37,845 bases of DNA. It comes from Caedibacter sp052030685 (GTDB lineage: Bacteria; Pseudomonadota; Gammaproteobacteria; Francisellales; Francisellaceae). The notes beneath the pieces are model-generated. The model was given only the letters and a program-made list of their open reading frames with translations. It was not told where the DNA came from and searched no databases. Shown here one piece after another: positions 8,926 through 19,400 of the stretch. The stretch spans positions 1 through 37,845 of the forward strand of contig NZ_JBQAJM010000024.1 in assembly GCF_052030685.1 (NCBI RefSeq), in the 5' to 3' direction. Both the position numbers and the translations under genes were made by a program. The first letter of the stretch is position 1. Every line of letters starts with the position of its first letter.

Positions 8926-9372
8926 TTATATGCAATTGTGTTGACAATAATCAATCGCCGCATGCATGGAAAGTTCATAGCTTTTAGCCCCCATACCGGA
9001 AACGATGCCGTAAGCAATGTCAGATAAGTAAGAATGATGGCGAAAAAGCTCGCGTTTATCGGGGTTTGATAGATGTGTTTCAATAAAAGGGATGTTGATG
9101 GCAAGGAGTGCATCACGGATGGCGACACTAGTATGTGTGTAAGCTGCTGGGTTAATGATAATAAAGTCATAATTGCCTTGAGCTTGCTGCAATTGATCAA
9201 CGATCGCGCCTTCATGGTTTGACTGAAAACAGCTGCAATGCATTTTTTTTGACTCAGCAAGCTCAATAAGCTTGTTATTTACATTGTCTAATGTTGCAGT
9301 GCCGTAAATATCCGTCTCGCGTTGACCTAGTAAGTTTAAGTTAGGTCCGTGGATAACCAATATTTTTGCCAT
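8926..9372 (-). CDS. aroQ: 3-dehydroquinate dehydratase, type II
   Basis: Third step of the shikimate pathway: trans-dehydration of 3-dehydroquinate to 3-dehydroshikimate. At 148 aa it matches the small dodecameric type II enzyme. The N-terminal signature HGPNLNLLGQRE carries Arg18, the catalytic Tyr lies in DIYG (Tyr23), the substrate loop reads INPAAYTHTS, and the general acid is His100 in ETHLSN. The start codon directly abuts the apaH stop with no intervening base. aroQ upstream of accB-accC is a common gammaproteobacterial arrangement. Confidence 0.96.
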   Translation of the reverse strand: MAKILVIHGPNLNLLGQRETDIYGTATLDNVNNKLIELAESKKMHCSCFQSNHEGAIVDQLQQAQGNYDFIIINPAAYTHTSVAIRDALLAINIPFIETHLSNPDKRELFRHHSYLSDIAYGIVSGMGAKSYELSMHAAIDYCQHNCI

Positions 9373-10203
9373 TTATTCGCTCTCCTTAATTAAATTAATT
9401 GCATCAACCTGATGGATTTCCTGTGTATCAATGCAGTAAGCCGTTAATTTGCCACCCCAAACACAACCTGTATCAATTGCAATGCAGCGTGGATTATTGC
9501 TCACACCATTAAGTGCTGCCCAGTGACCAAACACAAGTGTGTATTTGGCATCAATTTTGGCATTAGGAATATTAAACCATGCATCAAGATGATCAGGTTT
9601 GTTCTTAAGTTCACCTTTAAAAGAAAAGTCCAAACGACCATCCTGATCACATAAACGCATGCGTGTGAAGTAGTTAGCAATGCAGCGCCAACGGTTAACT
9701 GCTTCTAAGTCATCTTGCCAAAAATTAGGCTCATTACCAAATAGGTTGCTCATAAAAAGCTGAAAGCACATATCGGTTTGTAATACAAATTCAAGCTCAA
9801 GCCCCAAGCGTTTGGCTTTTTTAAGTGACCAGATTGGTGGGATACCGGCATGAGTAATGATGTGTTTTTTATGGCTGTAAAGAAAATGTTGTTGACGCAA
9901 CCATTGGAGTAATTCGCTTTTATCATCCGCTTCTAGAATGCGGTTAAGTGTGTCTTTTTTAGCAGTTGGTAAATAACCATAGGCAATGGCAAGAAGATAT
10001 AAATCATGATTGCCTAAAACCACTTTGGCAGATTTGCCTAAAGATTTAATAAAGCGCAGCACTTCGAGCGATTGCGGCCCGCGATTAACAACGTCACCGG
10101 CAAAAATAAGCTTGTCATCGTTAGGATTAAACTGAATTTTATCAATTAATTGCATCAATTCGGTATAGCAACCTTGAACATCACCAATCACATAACTCGC
10201 CAT
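9373..10203 (-). CDS. apaH: symmetrical bis(5'-nucleosyl)-tetraphosphatase
   Basis: Hydrolyses Ap4A to two ADP, controlling levels of the dinucleotide alarmone and of NpnN-capped RNA. It is 276 aa. The metallophosphatase motifs are GDVQGC at residues 7-12, GDVVNRGP and GNHD. The C-terminal VFGHWAALNG and AIDTGCVWGGKLTAY segments are typical of ApaH. It is packed directly between rsmA and aroQ with no spacer on either side. The apaG gene found between rsmA and apaH in E. coli is absent. Confidence 0.96.
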   Translation of the reverse strand: MASYVIGDVQGCYTELMQLIDKIQFNPNDDKLIFAGDVVNRGPQSLEVLRFIKSLGKSAKVVLGNHDLYLLAIAYGYLPTAKKDTLNRILEADDKSELLQWLRQQHFLYSHKKHIITHAGIPPIWSLKKAKRLGLELEFVLQTDMCFQLFMSNLFGNEPNFWQDDLEAVNRWRCIANYFTRMRLCDQDGRLDFSFKGELKNKPDHLDAWFNIPNAKIDAKYTLVFGHWAALNGVSNNPRCIAIDTGCVWGGKLTAYCIDTQEIHQVDAINLIKESE

Positions 10204-10980
10204 TTATAGTGCTCCTATATGGTTACTTAGCTTAACAAAGTCAGCAATGCTTAGATTTTCAGGGCGAAGTGTTAAATCAACGGGTAAGTTCTCTAGTTCA
10301 CCTGAGGGCACAAGCGCCTTGAGATTGTTGCGCAAAGTCTTGCGACGCATCTGAAAAGCTTGTTTAACGACCTTGGCAAAAAGCATGTAATCATTAGCAA
10401 TAAATGGTAGTTCATTATATGGAGTTAAGCGCAGAATGCGCGATTCGACTTTTGGTTTAGGGTGAAATGCAGTTGCCGGAACAGTGAATAACGCTTCACA
10501 TTTGAAGTGATATTGCAGCATGACACTTAAGCGACCATAGTTCTTCTCGGATGGAGTGGCAGCAACACGATCAACCATTTCTTTTTGTAGCATAAAATGC
10601 ATATCTTTAAAAAGCGGTGCGTATTTGATTAAATGAAAAAGAATCGGTGAGGAGATATTATAAGGCAAGTTACCAATGAGCTTTATTTTTTCGCCATGAT
10701 AAAAGTCATTAAAGTTAACGGTGAGTACATCTTGTTGGCAAATGTTAAGTTTGCCGTACATCGCGCAAGCAGCTTTTAATGGTAGGATCACATCTTCATC
10801 AAATTCGATCACTTGGATAGCTTTGGTGATTTTAAGAATATGGCGTGTCAATGCGCCAAGACCAGGGCCAATCTCAATAACATCATCATCTGCTTTTATT
10901 CCAGATTGATGGATGATATTGGCAATAATGTTTTCATCTTGTAAAAAATTTTGCCCTAAAGACTTTTTGGCTTTATGCAT
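10204..10980 (-). CDS. rsmA: 16S rRNA dimethyladenosine transferase
   Basis: Dimethylates the two adjacent adenines of the 16S rRNA 3'-terminal hairpin during late small-subunit assembly; loss gives kasugamycin resistance. It is 258 aa. The N-terminus has KKSLGQNFLQD, motif I is EIGPGLG at residues 36-42, and the catalytic NLPY is at 104-107, followed by NISSPI. The RNA-binding C-terminal domain is present. It follows surA by 23 nt. The pdxA gene that separates surA and rsmA in E. coli is absent. Confidence 0.97.
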   Translation of the reverse strand: MHKAKKSLGQNFLQDENIIANIIHQSGIKADDDVIEIGPGLGALTRHILKITKAIQVIEFDEDVILPLKAACAMYGKLNICQQDVLTVNFNDFYHGEKIKLIGNLPYNISSPILFHLIKYAPLFKDMHFMLQKEMVDRVAATPSEKNYGRLSVMLQYHFKCEALFTVPATAFHPKPKVESRILRLTPYNELPFIANDYMLFAKVVKQAFQMRRKTLRNNLKALVPSGELENLPVDLTLRPENLSIADFVKLSNHIGAL

Positions 10981-11003
10981 TTAATGTCTCTTATTTTTAT
11001 TTT

Positions 11004-12380
11004 TTATGCCTCAGGCAAATTTAAATTTTGATCAACAATCTCTACATAGGCGCTATCACGCAATGATAACATCCAAGTTTTTAAGGCTTGTTGTGCGTTC
11101 TCGTTAAATAACGCCATCATTGCTTGCTCTTTTTGATAATTAGCGGTGTCATCTTGTTTGCGCTTTGCAAGCACCTCAATGATTTGCCAACCATTGTTTA
11201 CCTTAAAAGGTGCGCTTACTTTCTTTAGTTTAGCGGCTTTAATCGCTTGTGCTAGTGCTGGCGGTTGAGTGTTTAAGCTAATCCAGCCCATGTCGCCACC
11301 ATTATCGGCATTATCAAGCGCATCAGAGTTTGCCTTGGCAAGGTCGCTAAATGACTGGTGATTGTCAAGGGCGGTTAAAATACGCATTAATTTGGCTTTA
11401 GCATCATTGTCAGTCATCACAGGGGACGTATTGATCACGATTTGTTGAACATGATATTGCTCAACAAAGTGTTTGGCACTATCCGGTGTTTTGCTGTCAG
11501 CGAGCTCAATAATTTGAACACTGCCATTAGCAATAAATGGGGTGCTAATTTGTCCATTTTGTAGCGTTTCAACTTCATTTTGGTAAATGCTTGGCAGTTG
11601 GTTAAGTGTCTTCCAATCAAGCGAACCACCACTACTTGCATTACCTGCTTGTGAGTACTTTTTGGCAGCATCAGCAAAGGTGGTTTTCTTGTCTTTAATC
11701 GATTGGATAATCTCTTTTGCTTGGGCTATGACTTTTTGTTGATCTTCAGTCGTTGGGTTCTCAGGTAAAGATAAAACGATATTGTTAACTAAGTACTCAG
11801 TCTGATTATCACTGAAGTGCTTTTTAATATACTTATCAACTTCTGTTGGTGAGATATAAACCTTACCTGCCACGGCACGCTGCTGTAGTTTGTTAATAAT
11901 GAGTTGATCTTTGACCGTTTGATAATAGGTGCTGTAGTCTAATTTTGAGGATTTAAGTTTTTCTTTGAGCTGTGCCAATGTAATGCCATTTTGTGCGGTT
12001 ACTTCGGCGATTGAGTTATTGACTTCATCATCGCTAACCGTGATCCCTTGACGTTTTGCCATTTGTAGGGCAATGGTTTGATTGATCAATTGCTGCAAGA
12101 CTTGGCGTTGCAGCGTTAGATTGTCTGGAATTTGCGCATTAGGATTGCTATCAAGTTGTGCTTTGGTTTTGGCAACTTCGATATTTAATTGTTCTAAGGT
12201 GATCGCCTGATCATTAACGATGGCAACAATCTCGTTGATTAAATGTTTGCCTTTGATGGTGGTATTTTGCGCATGTGTGACGCCCGGTTTTTGTAGCAAG
12301 GCAGGAGGTGTGTTAGCAAGTGCCAAAGAGCTAAGAGCAAGTGTGCTGGCAAAAGCCATGAATTTAGTGCGTAAGTGCAT
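11004..12380 (-). CDS. surA: periplasmic chaperone / peptidyl-prolyl isomerase SurA
   Basis: Escorts outer-membrane beta-barrel proteins, including LptD, across the periplasm. It is 458 aa with an N-terminal signal peptide (hydrophobic stretch FMAFASTLALSSLALA). Next come the SurA N-terminal chaperone domain (NEIVAIVNDQAITLEQLN onward) and two parvulin-type modules: one around DAAKKYSQAGNASSGGSLDW, the second around DLAKANSDALDNADNGGDMGW. It lies directly downstream of lptD, its main client, in the conserved lptD-surA order. Unusually, a palindromic repeat element occupies the 240-nt gap between them. Confidence 0.96.
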   Translation of the reverse strand: MHLRTKFMAFASTLALSSLALANTPPALLQKPGVTHAQNTTIKGKHLINEIVAIVNDQAITLEQLNIEVAKTKAQLDSNPNAQIPDNLTLQRQVLQQLINQTIALQMAKRQGITVSDDEVNNSIAEVTAQNGITLAQLKEKLKSSKLDYSTYYQTVKDQLIINKLQQRAVAGKVYISPTEVDKYIKKHFSDNQTEYLVNNIVLSLPENPTTEDQQKVIAQAKEIIQSIKDKKTTFADAAKKYSQAGNASSGGSLDWKTLNQLPSIYQNEVETLQNGQISTPFIANGSVQIIELADSKTPDSAKHFVEQYHVQQIVINTSPVMTDNDAKAKLMRILTALDNHQSFSDLAKANSDALDNADNGGDMGWISLNTQPPALAQAIKAAKLKKVSAPFKVNNGWQIIEVLAKRKQDDTANYQKEQAMMALFNENAQQALKTWMLSLRDSAYVEIVDQNLNLPEA

Positions 12381-12429
12381 GAAAAAATCAACTAAAGCTT
12401 AGTAATGCCTAGCATTATATACACATAGT

Positions 12430-12596
12430 TATACCCATCACAAACCATTTTACACTATTTCTGCTATTGAATTTTTAGCACTTTTGAGCGATCGAATTTT
12501 GTTAATAGTCCTAGCTATTATCTGCACTTCAATCGCTCAAAATCATCAAAAACTTCTTCAGCATTAAGCATCGCAAAATGATTTACGATGGGTATA
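12430..12596. repeat. full-length palindromic MITE-like element in the lptD-surA gap
   Basis: A near-palindrome of about 167 bp. Both ends read inward as TATACCCATC followed by AAAYCATTTT, giving terminal inverted repeats of about 24 bp at 12430-12453 and 12573-12596. The arms match along most of their length, including TTTTGAGCGAT (near 12484) and its complement (near 12530-12541). They meet at a central stem TAATAG-tcctag-CTATTA (12503-12520), exactly midway between the ends. It has no open reading frame of useful size. Transcribed as part of the lptD-surA message it would form a long hairpin. TIRs starting TATA would fit insertion at a TA target, but no duplication can be proven. Confidence 0.85.
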
Positions 12597-12620
12597 GGTG
12601 TTGAATAGTCTTTCTCAGCG

Positions 12621-15245
12621 TTAGTTAAAACCACCGTTTGGTGTATAGCCTGGAATCATGGTTAGACGCTCATCAAGCGAGCTTTCACTACTGCCGCCTA
12701 ATCCTTTTAATTCAAACTGAACAATAAAGGCATTGGTCAATGGTCCTGTGATGTTGGTTGGGTTGTTAGGGTCGCTTGATGAGTTAACATAGCGTTGTGC
12801 CAAGAAACGCACCGCCCAGCTGCAAGCATCGTATTGAATGCCGGCAAACATATTTGTCGTATGTCTTGAGTTAAATGCGTAACTCCAAAGACCGGTGACT
12901 GACCAATGTGGTGTTAAGCGCCATATGCTTGAAACAGTCACTTGTGATAATGGATCAGGTAAGTTGCCTGCCTGAATTTCTGCAGGCGTTAATGCGGCGT
13001 AGTTATTTTTGATGTTTTGATATGCCACATTAAAGATGTGGCTATTATCAGGCATATATTGGACTTGATAAGTCTGTGAGTCGACATTATTGTTGATCGG
13101 GTTGTAAGTGCCTGAGGTCATTAATTGCCAATGTGGCAAAAAGCGATAATTAAAAAATGCCGCAATATCAGAAGTGAAGCTGTCGTGGAAAGGTACATAC
13201 GAGTTCGCGCAATTAGCGTTTGTGCCAGAACACAACGATACTTTGCGATTCGCAAAGTAGAGAATCTGCCCGATGCCGGCGCTCAATACATTCATACCGG
13301 TGTCTTGGTCATTGACCGAAGTCTCAAGTGCGTAAGAGATTTGATTGGCATTGTTAATGCGATCAATTCCAGTAAAGATATTGTTTTGGAATAAAGATGC
13401 GTAACTGAAGTTACTTATAGATGTGTCAAACAATGGGATATTGCTTTGGTTTTGATACGGAATGTATGTGTAAAATAGTCGTGGTTCTAGCGTTTGTGTG
13501 TAGTTATGATCATTGAAACTAAATTTGCGATCAAAATATAAGCCGGTGTCAATGTTAATAATTGGCAAACTTCTTATGATATTCTGCTCAGGGTATTGAT
13601 TCTGACTGAAGTTAGTAGTGCTTGTTGAAGTTACTGCGCTTCTATTTTGCAAAGTATATGCAGTTTCAGATAGCGTCAGTGATGGCGTAAAAAAGCCCCA
13701 GCTTTTCTGAAAAGGGAAGCTTACTTTCGGCGCGCTATAATAACGTTGACCTTCAACTTGTGATACGCCATTTAAGCTCGGTTTAGTAAAGTAGGTGAAC
13801 TGATTGTCCCAGTTGAAATCCATGTGTGGTAGGAGCCCTGGGTAAGTTGCATTGGCGTTGATTTGAGGCAAAGTTGAATAAGGTCGGTTCGCCAGATACA
13901 TCGTATCATCAATGACATCGTATGATTGCACAGTTGTATTGAAATTCCAGTGTGGATCGTTGTAACTAACCGAGGCTTGACGATCAAGTAAAGTTTGTGT
14001 TGAAAGACCAATATTGTCACTATCAAAGTCATTGTAGAAATCTTTGTCACCAATGTATTGGTAGTTGATATAGCTTGACCAGTTTCTGCCATATTGACCA
14101 TTGTCAGTAAAAGAGAGAGCTTTGCGATCCGTGTTATTGCGTCTGTCATGCGGCATATATTGCACATCAAGATTGCCGCTTTGTGTTTCAGTTAGATAAC
14201 GGAAGTTACCATCTAGTAAGATTCCGCGATGATTGTAAATGGTTGGTGTTAATAACAAGTCATAATTAGGCGCCATATTCCAATAAAAAGGAGTGGATAA
14301 ATAATAACCAGAATTGCTATTGTAGCCTGCCGTTGGATATAAAAAACCGGTGCGTCGGCGGTTATCAATCGGAAAAGTCATATATGGCCAATATAAAATA
14401 GGCACATCCTTAACATAAAATAATGTGTTATAAGCGGTTCCTAAGCCGGATTCTCGATCAAGGTCAATCGTCGTGGCGCTTAACATCCAGTCATTGCCGT
14501 AGGGATTATCTGTGGCATAGGTTGCTTTTTTTAGCGTGTAATCCGTTTTGCTCTTTTGAATGATCTGCTTGGCATGACCATGAGCGTAACCTGTGAAGTT
14601 ATTGGCTTTGTTGCCGATTTCATCAGAGGTTAGATTCGCCATTGATCCACCAGGCTTTTGGCGTACTCGAATTAAATAGTAAGTGTCATCAAGTGTTGCT
14701 GTGTTAGTGCTGATATTAGCTTGTCCTTGTGAGCCAATCGCCAGCTGCCCAGGTTGACTCAAGTTAACGTTACCGGTTAAGTCAATCTGATCGATTTTTT
14801 TGTCTTTGTTTTGTTTTAAAACAGCCTTGTCAGCAGCAAGGTATTGATTACCTTTGTTAACCTCAACTGCACCTTCTGCAGTAATAGTCCCGCTTCGGGC
14901 ATATTGATACTGTTGGGCATTGATTTTGGCTTCATCAGAGGGGTTTTTGTTAATCGGTGTCTGATAATAGTAACCGCCACAAATATTATTTGGATTGTTT
15001 GTGGGAACCCAGCCTAAGGCATCAGCAATAATTTGCTTCTTTTCTTTAGGTAACACGCCTTTTTTAAATAAGTCGGCATTATTGTTATTAACTTCAATAC
15101 ATTTCCACGCATCACCGTCGGCGCTACATTGCCAAGCTTTCTGCAAAGGATTTTCAACGGTGATTTTACTAAGTCCAATACCAGGGATGGCGCAAAGCAT
15201 TGCCAAGGGCAAAATTTTTCGGTGTAAATTTGTAAATTTGTTCAT
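12621..15245 (-). CDS. lptD: LPS-assembly outer-membrane protein LptD
   Basis: Outer-membrane barrel that, with the lipoprotein LptE, inserts lipopolysaccharide into the outer leaflet. It is 874 aa. An N-terminal signal sequence is followed by a Cys-containing stretch (QCSADGDAWKC). The periplasmic LptA-like jellyroll region begins around GTITAEGAVEVNKGNQYLAADKAVL. From about residue 290 a long barrel shows alternating aromatic strands such as FPIDNRRRTGFLYPTAGY. Further cysteines (NICGGYY, CSGTNANC, DACSW) would allow the inter-domain disulfides typical of the family, although the exact pairing is not evident. It is divergent from amgK with a 105-nt gap and heads the lptD-surA-rsmA-apaH cluster. 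Confidence 0.96.
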   Translation of the reverse strand: MNKFTNLHRKILPLAMLCAIPGIGLSKITVENPLQKAWQCSADGDAWKCIEVNNNNADLFKKGVLPKEKKQIIADALGWVPTNNPNNICGGYYYQTPINKNPSDEAKINAQQYQYARSGTITAEGAVEVNKGNQYLAADKAVLKQNKDKKIDQIDLTGNVNLSQPGQLAIGSQGQANISTNTATLDDTYYLIRVRQKPGGSMANLTSDEIGNKANNFTGYAHGHAKQIIQKSKTDYTLKKATYATDNPYGNDWMLSATTIDLDRESGLGTAYNTLFYVKDVPILYWPYMTFPIDNRRRTGFLYPTAGYNSNSGYYLSTPFYWNMAPNYDLLLTPTIYNHRGILLDGNFRYLTETQSGNLDVQYMPHDRRNNTDRKALSFTDNGQYGRNWSSYINYQYIGDKDFYNDFDSDNIGLSTQTLLDRQASVSYNDPHWNFNTTVQSYDVIDDTMYLANRPYSTLPQINANATYPGLLPHMDFNWDNQFTYFTKPSLNGVSQVEGQRYYSAPKVSFPFQKSWGFFTPSLTLSETAYTLQNRSAVTSTSTTNFSQNQYPEQNIIRSLPIINIDTGLYFDRKFSFNDHNYTQTLEPRLFYTYIPYQNQSNIPLFDTSISNFSYASLFQNNIFTGIDRINNANQISYALETSVNDQDTGMNVLSAGIGQILYFANRKVSLCSGTNANCANSYVPFHDSFTSDIAAFFNYRFLPHWQLMTSGTYNPINNNVDSQTYQVQYMPDNSHIFNVAYQNIKNNYAALTPAEIQAGNLPDPLSQVTVSSIWRLTPHWSVTGLWSYAFNSRHTTNMFAGIQYDACSWAVRFLAQRYVNSSSDPNNPTNITGPLTNAFIVQFELKGLGGSSESSLDERLTMIPGYTPNGGFN

Positions 15246-15350
15246 TGAATAAATATTATCCTTTTGCCTATTTGCTAGGAATTCTAGGTTTCATCAAACC
15301 AAAACTACTGCTATTCTATCGCGTTGTTGTTAGATTTCTAGGAAAAAGTC

Positions 15351-16412
15351 GTGCAATCTAGGTTTTTACAGATTATTGAATGGCTACAAGCGCTATTTCC
15401 AAATACGGAACCAACTTTGGTGCCGATTGTTGGTGATGCCAGTTTTCGTCAGTACTATCGCGTTAACCTTGAAAATAAGAGCTATGTCGTGATGGATGCG
15501 CCGTTGGATCGAGAAAAACCCGATGTGTTTTTTAGGGTTACGCGTCTTTTGCGTTACTTTAATTTGCAAACGCCAGAGTGTTATGCTTATGACCAAGAAA
15601 GCGGTTTTTTATTATTAGATGATTTTGGTGATACTCAACTTTATCATGCAGTGCATGCTGAAAAAAATATTAACCAATATGATCAGGTGTTGGCATTGAT
15701 TCCAAAGTTTTGGCAGATTGAAAAGGCACTTTTCCCTAATTATGAAAAAACAAAGCTCGCTTCAGAGCTTGATGTTATGAAACTATGGTTTTGGCAATGG
15801 TTAGGGCTTGATGCGGAAACTTTGCACTCATTGGAGGCGCCATATCACCAGTTGCAACAGATGCTTGTTAGCAATGCGCTAGAGCAACCCAATGTGTTTG
15901 TGTTTAGAGATTTTCACAGCAAAAATATGATGTGCTTACCGGATAAAACATTAGGGTTAATTGATTTTCAAGATGCGGTGAACGGTCCGCTTACCTATGA
16001 TTTGGTGTCTGTCTTAAAAGATTGTTATTTAACCTTGCCTGCGCAGTTTATTGATCAAAGTGTAGATACATATTATTGTATGGCGAAAGATCAAGGATTG
16101 TTGAATCAAGAAATAACACGAGATAAATATAGATACTGGTTTGATCTGACGGGATTGCAACGGCATTTGAAATGTTTGGGTATTTTTACACGCCAAGACA
16201 TTCAGAATAAACGTAAAAATTACCTATGTTATTTGCCACGAGTGATGCATTATATTGACGAAGTACTATCTAGGTACAAAGAACTGGCATTTTTTAATGA
16301 TGTTTGGCAACAGTTCGTCGTGCCTTTCTATGAAACAAAAATTAAAGCATTTAAAAATAAACCCGTTCCCGTTAAATTTGATACCATTGGTAGTGTATTT
16401 GAAAATCAGTAG
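15351..16412 (+). CDS. amgK: AmgK-type anomeric sugar kinase (aminoglycoside phosphotransferase fold)
   Basis: Probable kinase of the family that phosphorylates the anomeric carbon of N-acetylmuramate or N-acetylglucosamine during peptidoglycan recycling, or a close paralog. It is 353 aa from a GTG at 15351 with an AGGA ribosome-binding site about 7 nt upstream. GDASFRQYYRV forms the N-lobe nucleotide loop. The catalytic loop is RDFHSKN with Asp187 and Asn192, and the metal-binding LIDFQDA has Asp205. In Pseudomonas the amgK-murU pair lies next to lptD. Here the lptD neighbourhood is kept, but the next gene is dnaE and no MurU-like uridylyltransferase is present. The substrate call rests on family and context. 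Confidence 0.85.
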   Translation: MQSRFLQIIEWLQALFPNTEPTLVPIVGDASFRQYYRVNLENKSYVVMDAPLDREKPDVFFRVTRLLRYFNLQTPECYAYDQESGFLLLDDFGDTQLYHAVHAEKNINQYDQVLALIPKFWQIEKALFPNYEKTKLASELDVMKLWFWQWLGLDAETLHSLEAPYHQLQQMLVSNALEQPNVFVFRDFHSKNMMCLPDKTLGLIDFQDAVNGPLTYDLVSVLKDCYLTLPAQFIDQSVDTYYCMAKDQGLLNQEITRDKYRYWFDLTGLQRHLKCLGIFTRQDIQNKRKNYLCYLPRVMHYIDEVLSRYKELAFFNDVWQQFVVPFYETKIKAFKNKPVPVKFDTIGSVFENQ

Positions 16413-16423
16413 AGAGTAAGATT

Positions 16424-19400
16424 ATGTCGGCACGTTATGTTCATTTAAAACTGCACAGCGAATACTCGTTGATGGATAGCATTATCCGCATTAAGCCGTT
16501 GCTTGAGGAATGTGTTAAGCGCGAATTGGCAGCGGTTGCATTAACTGATATGTGTAATATGTTTGCCGCAGTGAAGTTTTATAAGGCGGCACTTGCCAGC
16601 GGTGTTAAGCCAATATTTGGCAGTGAAATTTGGATTGAGGTTGATGGTGCTCATTATCCGTTAACGTTAATTGCTAAGAACAATCAAGGCTATCAGGTCA
16701 TTGTTGATTTGATTTCACATGCCTATCTTTATGCCAATAGAGTCAATGGTATTCCAGTGTTGCCTAAAAGCACGCTGGCGAGTTTTGATTTTACACATGT
16801 TTTTGTATTAAGCGGTGGTATTAAGGGTGAAATTGCGCAGAACTATTTGGCGCAAAAAGACACTGAAGCAGAAAATTTTTTAGAGGCGTATCTTAAAGTT
16901 ATTCCAAAAGAAAATTTTTTTATTGAGCTTCAGCGCATTGGTCATGACGGTGAAGAGGATTATATTCAAAAGGCAATTACTTTAGCGCAAGCGCATCAAA
17001 TTGCTGTAGTGGCAACCAATGATGTGCGCTTCTTAAATGAAAGCGACTACTCGGATCACGAGGTGCGTGTTGGTATTTATCAAGGCTATACTCTTTTGGA
17101 TCAAACGCGTAAAAGTCAGTACACATCTAAGCAATACTTGCGATCAGCTGATGAGATGTGCGAATTATTTGCGGATATTCCGCAAAGTTTAAGCAATAGT
17201 GTATATATTGCGCAAAATGCCAATGTTACGTTTAATTTGGGTGATGCGGTGTTGCCATCTTTTGATATCCCTCAAGGTATGACCGAGGCTGAATATTTTG
17301 CTGAAGTTTCTTTTAAAGGATTGGATGAGCGCTTTGATTTTATTCTAATGGATAAAAAAGAAGAAGATAAACCCGCCATTATTGAAAGTTATAAAGCGCG
17401 CTTGCAAGTTGAGATTGATGTGATTTGTCAGATGGGTTTTCCAGGGTACTTTTTGATCGTTGCAGATTTTATTCAATGGTCAAAAGACCATGATATTCCT
17501 GTGGGTCCAGGGCGAGGCTCAGGTGCAGGATCATTGGTGGCCTATGCGCTTAAGATTACAGATATTGATCCCATTCCTTATGGTCTGCTATTTGAGCGTT
17601 TTCTAAATCCAGAACGGGTATCGATGCCAGATTTTGATATTGATTTTTGTATGGATGGGCGTGATCGTGTGATTGAATATGTTGCGCAAAAATATGGTAG
17701 CGAGAGTGTCTCGCAAATCATCACCTATGGCTCGATGGCAGCTAAGGCTGTAGTACGTGATGTTGGTCGTGTGCTTGGGCAACCTTATGGTTTTGTCGAT
17801 AGGATTGCTAAGTTGATTCCCAATGATCTTGGAATTAAGCTTAAGGATGCTTGCGCATCTGGGACACCATTGCATGATTTGTGTCAACAAGATGAAACGG
17901 CAGATGAGATTATTAAGATTGCACTAAAGCTTGAGGGTTTAACGCGCAGTGTCGGTAAGCATGCAGCAGGGGTTGTGATTTCACCTTCTAAGGTGACTGA
18001 CTTCTCGCCGGTGTATTGTGAAGAAGGTACCAAACAACTAGTAACACAGTTTGATAAAAAAGATGTTGAAGAAGTTGGCTTGGTTAAGTTCGACTTTTTG
18101 GGTTTAAGAAATTTAACGATTATTGATAATGCTTTAAAAATTGTTAATAAACAAAGACGCTTACAGAATGAGTCTGAGCTTGATATCGCGCTGATTCCGA
18201 TGACCGATAAAAAGACCTTTCAGCTTTTGCAAAATGGGGAAACCACGGGTGTTTTCCAATTGGAGTCGCGAGGCATGAAGGAGTTGATCAAACGTTTAAG
18301 ACCGGATTGTTTTGAAGATATTATTGCTTTGGTGGCGTTGTATCGTCCAGGACCTTTAGGCTCTGGCATGGTAGACGATTTTGTCAATCGTAAGCATGGC
18401 AGGCAAGAGGTTAGTTATCCGCATCCTGATTTGAAAGAAGTGTTAGAAGAGACCTATGGTACGATTTTATATCAAGAGCAAGTGATGCAGATTGCACAGA
18501 TTCTAGCGAATTACTCGCTGGGAGGTGCAGATTTGTTACGTCGGGCAATGGGTAAAAAGATCCCAGAAGAGATGGCAAAGCAGCGTGAGACTTTTGAAAA
18601 AGGGGCGTCTGAAAATGGTATTGACGCCAAGCTTGCAAGTTCAATCTTTGATTTGATGGAAGAGTTTGCAAAGTATGGCTTTAATAAGTCACATTCTGCG
18701 GCATATGCTTTAGTATCTTATCAAACTGCTTTCTTAAAGGCGCATTATCCAGAAGCCTTTATGGCAGCTGTATTGTCATCAGATATGGATAACACGGATA
18801 AGGTAGTTAACTTTATTTCAGAATGCCAAAAGATGCAGTTGAAACTTATTTTGCCGCATATAAATGTTAGTGAATATTATTTTACCGTGAATCAACAGAC
18901 GGAACTTGTCTATGGTCTTGGCGCGATCAAGGGGGTTGGCTTTGCTGCCATTGAAGGGATTTTAGCAGAGCGTCAACAACATGGTGCCTTTAAAGATTTA
19001 TATGATTTTTGTGCGCGTGTCGATACACGCAAAGCCAATAAGCGCGTTTGTGAAGCACTTATTTACGCTGGAGCAATGGATGGTTTCGCTGAAAACAGGC
19101 AAACACTTGTTGCAACAATTGAAGATGCAATGAAAGCTGCTGAGCAAAAAAGTCAGATGCAAAATAGTGGGCAGCTTGATTTATTCGGATTTAGCGAACC
19201 TGAGTCCCAAAATGACGCGACGCGTGACATATCACATATCAATGTGCCAAGCTGGAGCATTAAAGATAAGTTGATTTTTGAAAAATCAGTGTTAGGGATG
19301 TTCTTATCAGGGCATGTTATCGATGAAGATAGAATGTGGCTTAAGCACTTCAATGTTCAGCCTTTAAATCGCATTGCGGCAACAACGCGCAAGGAATCAA

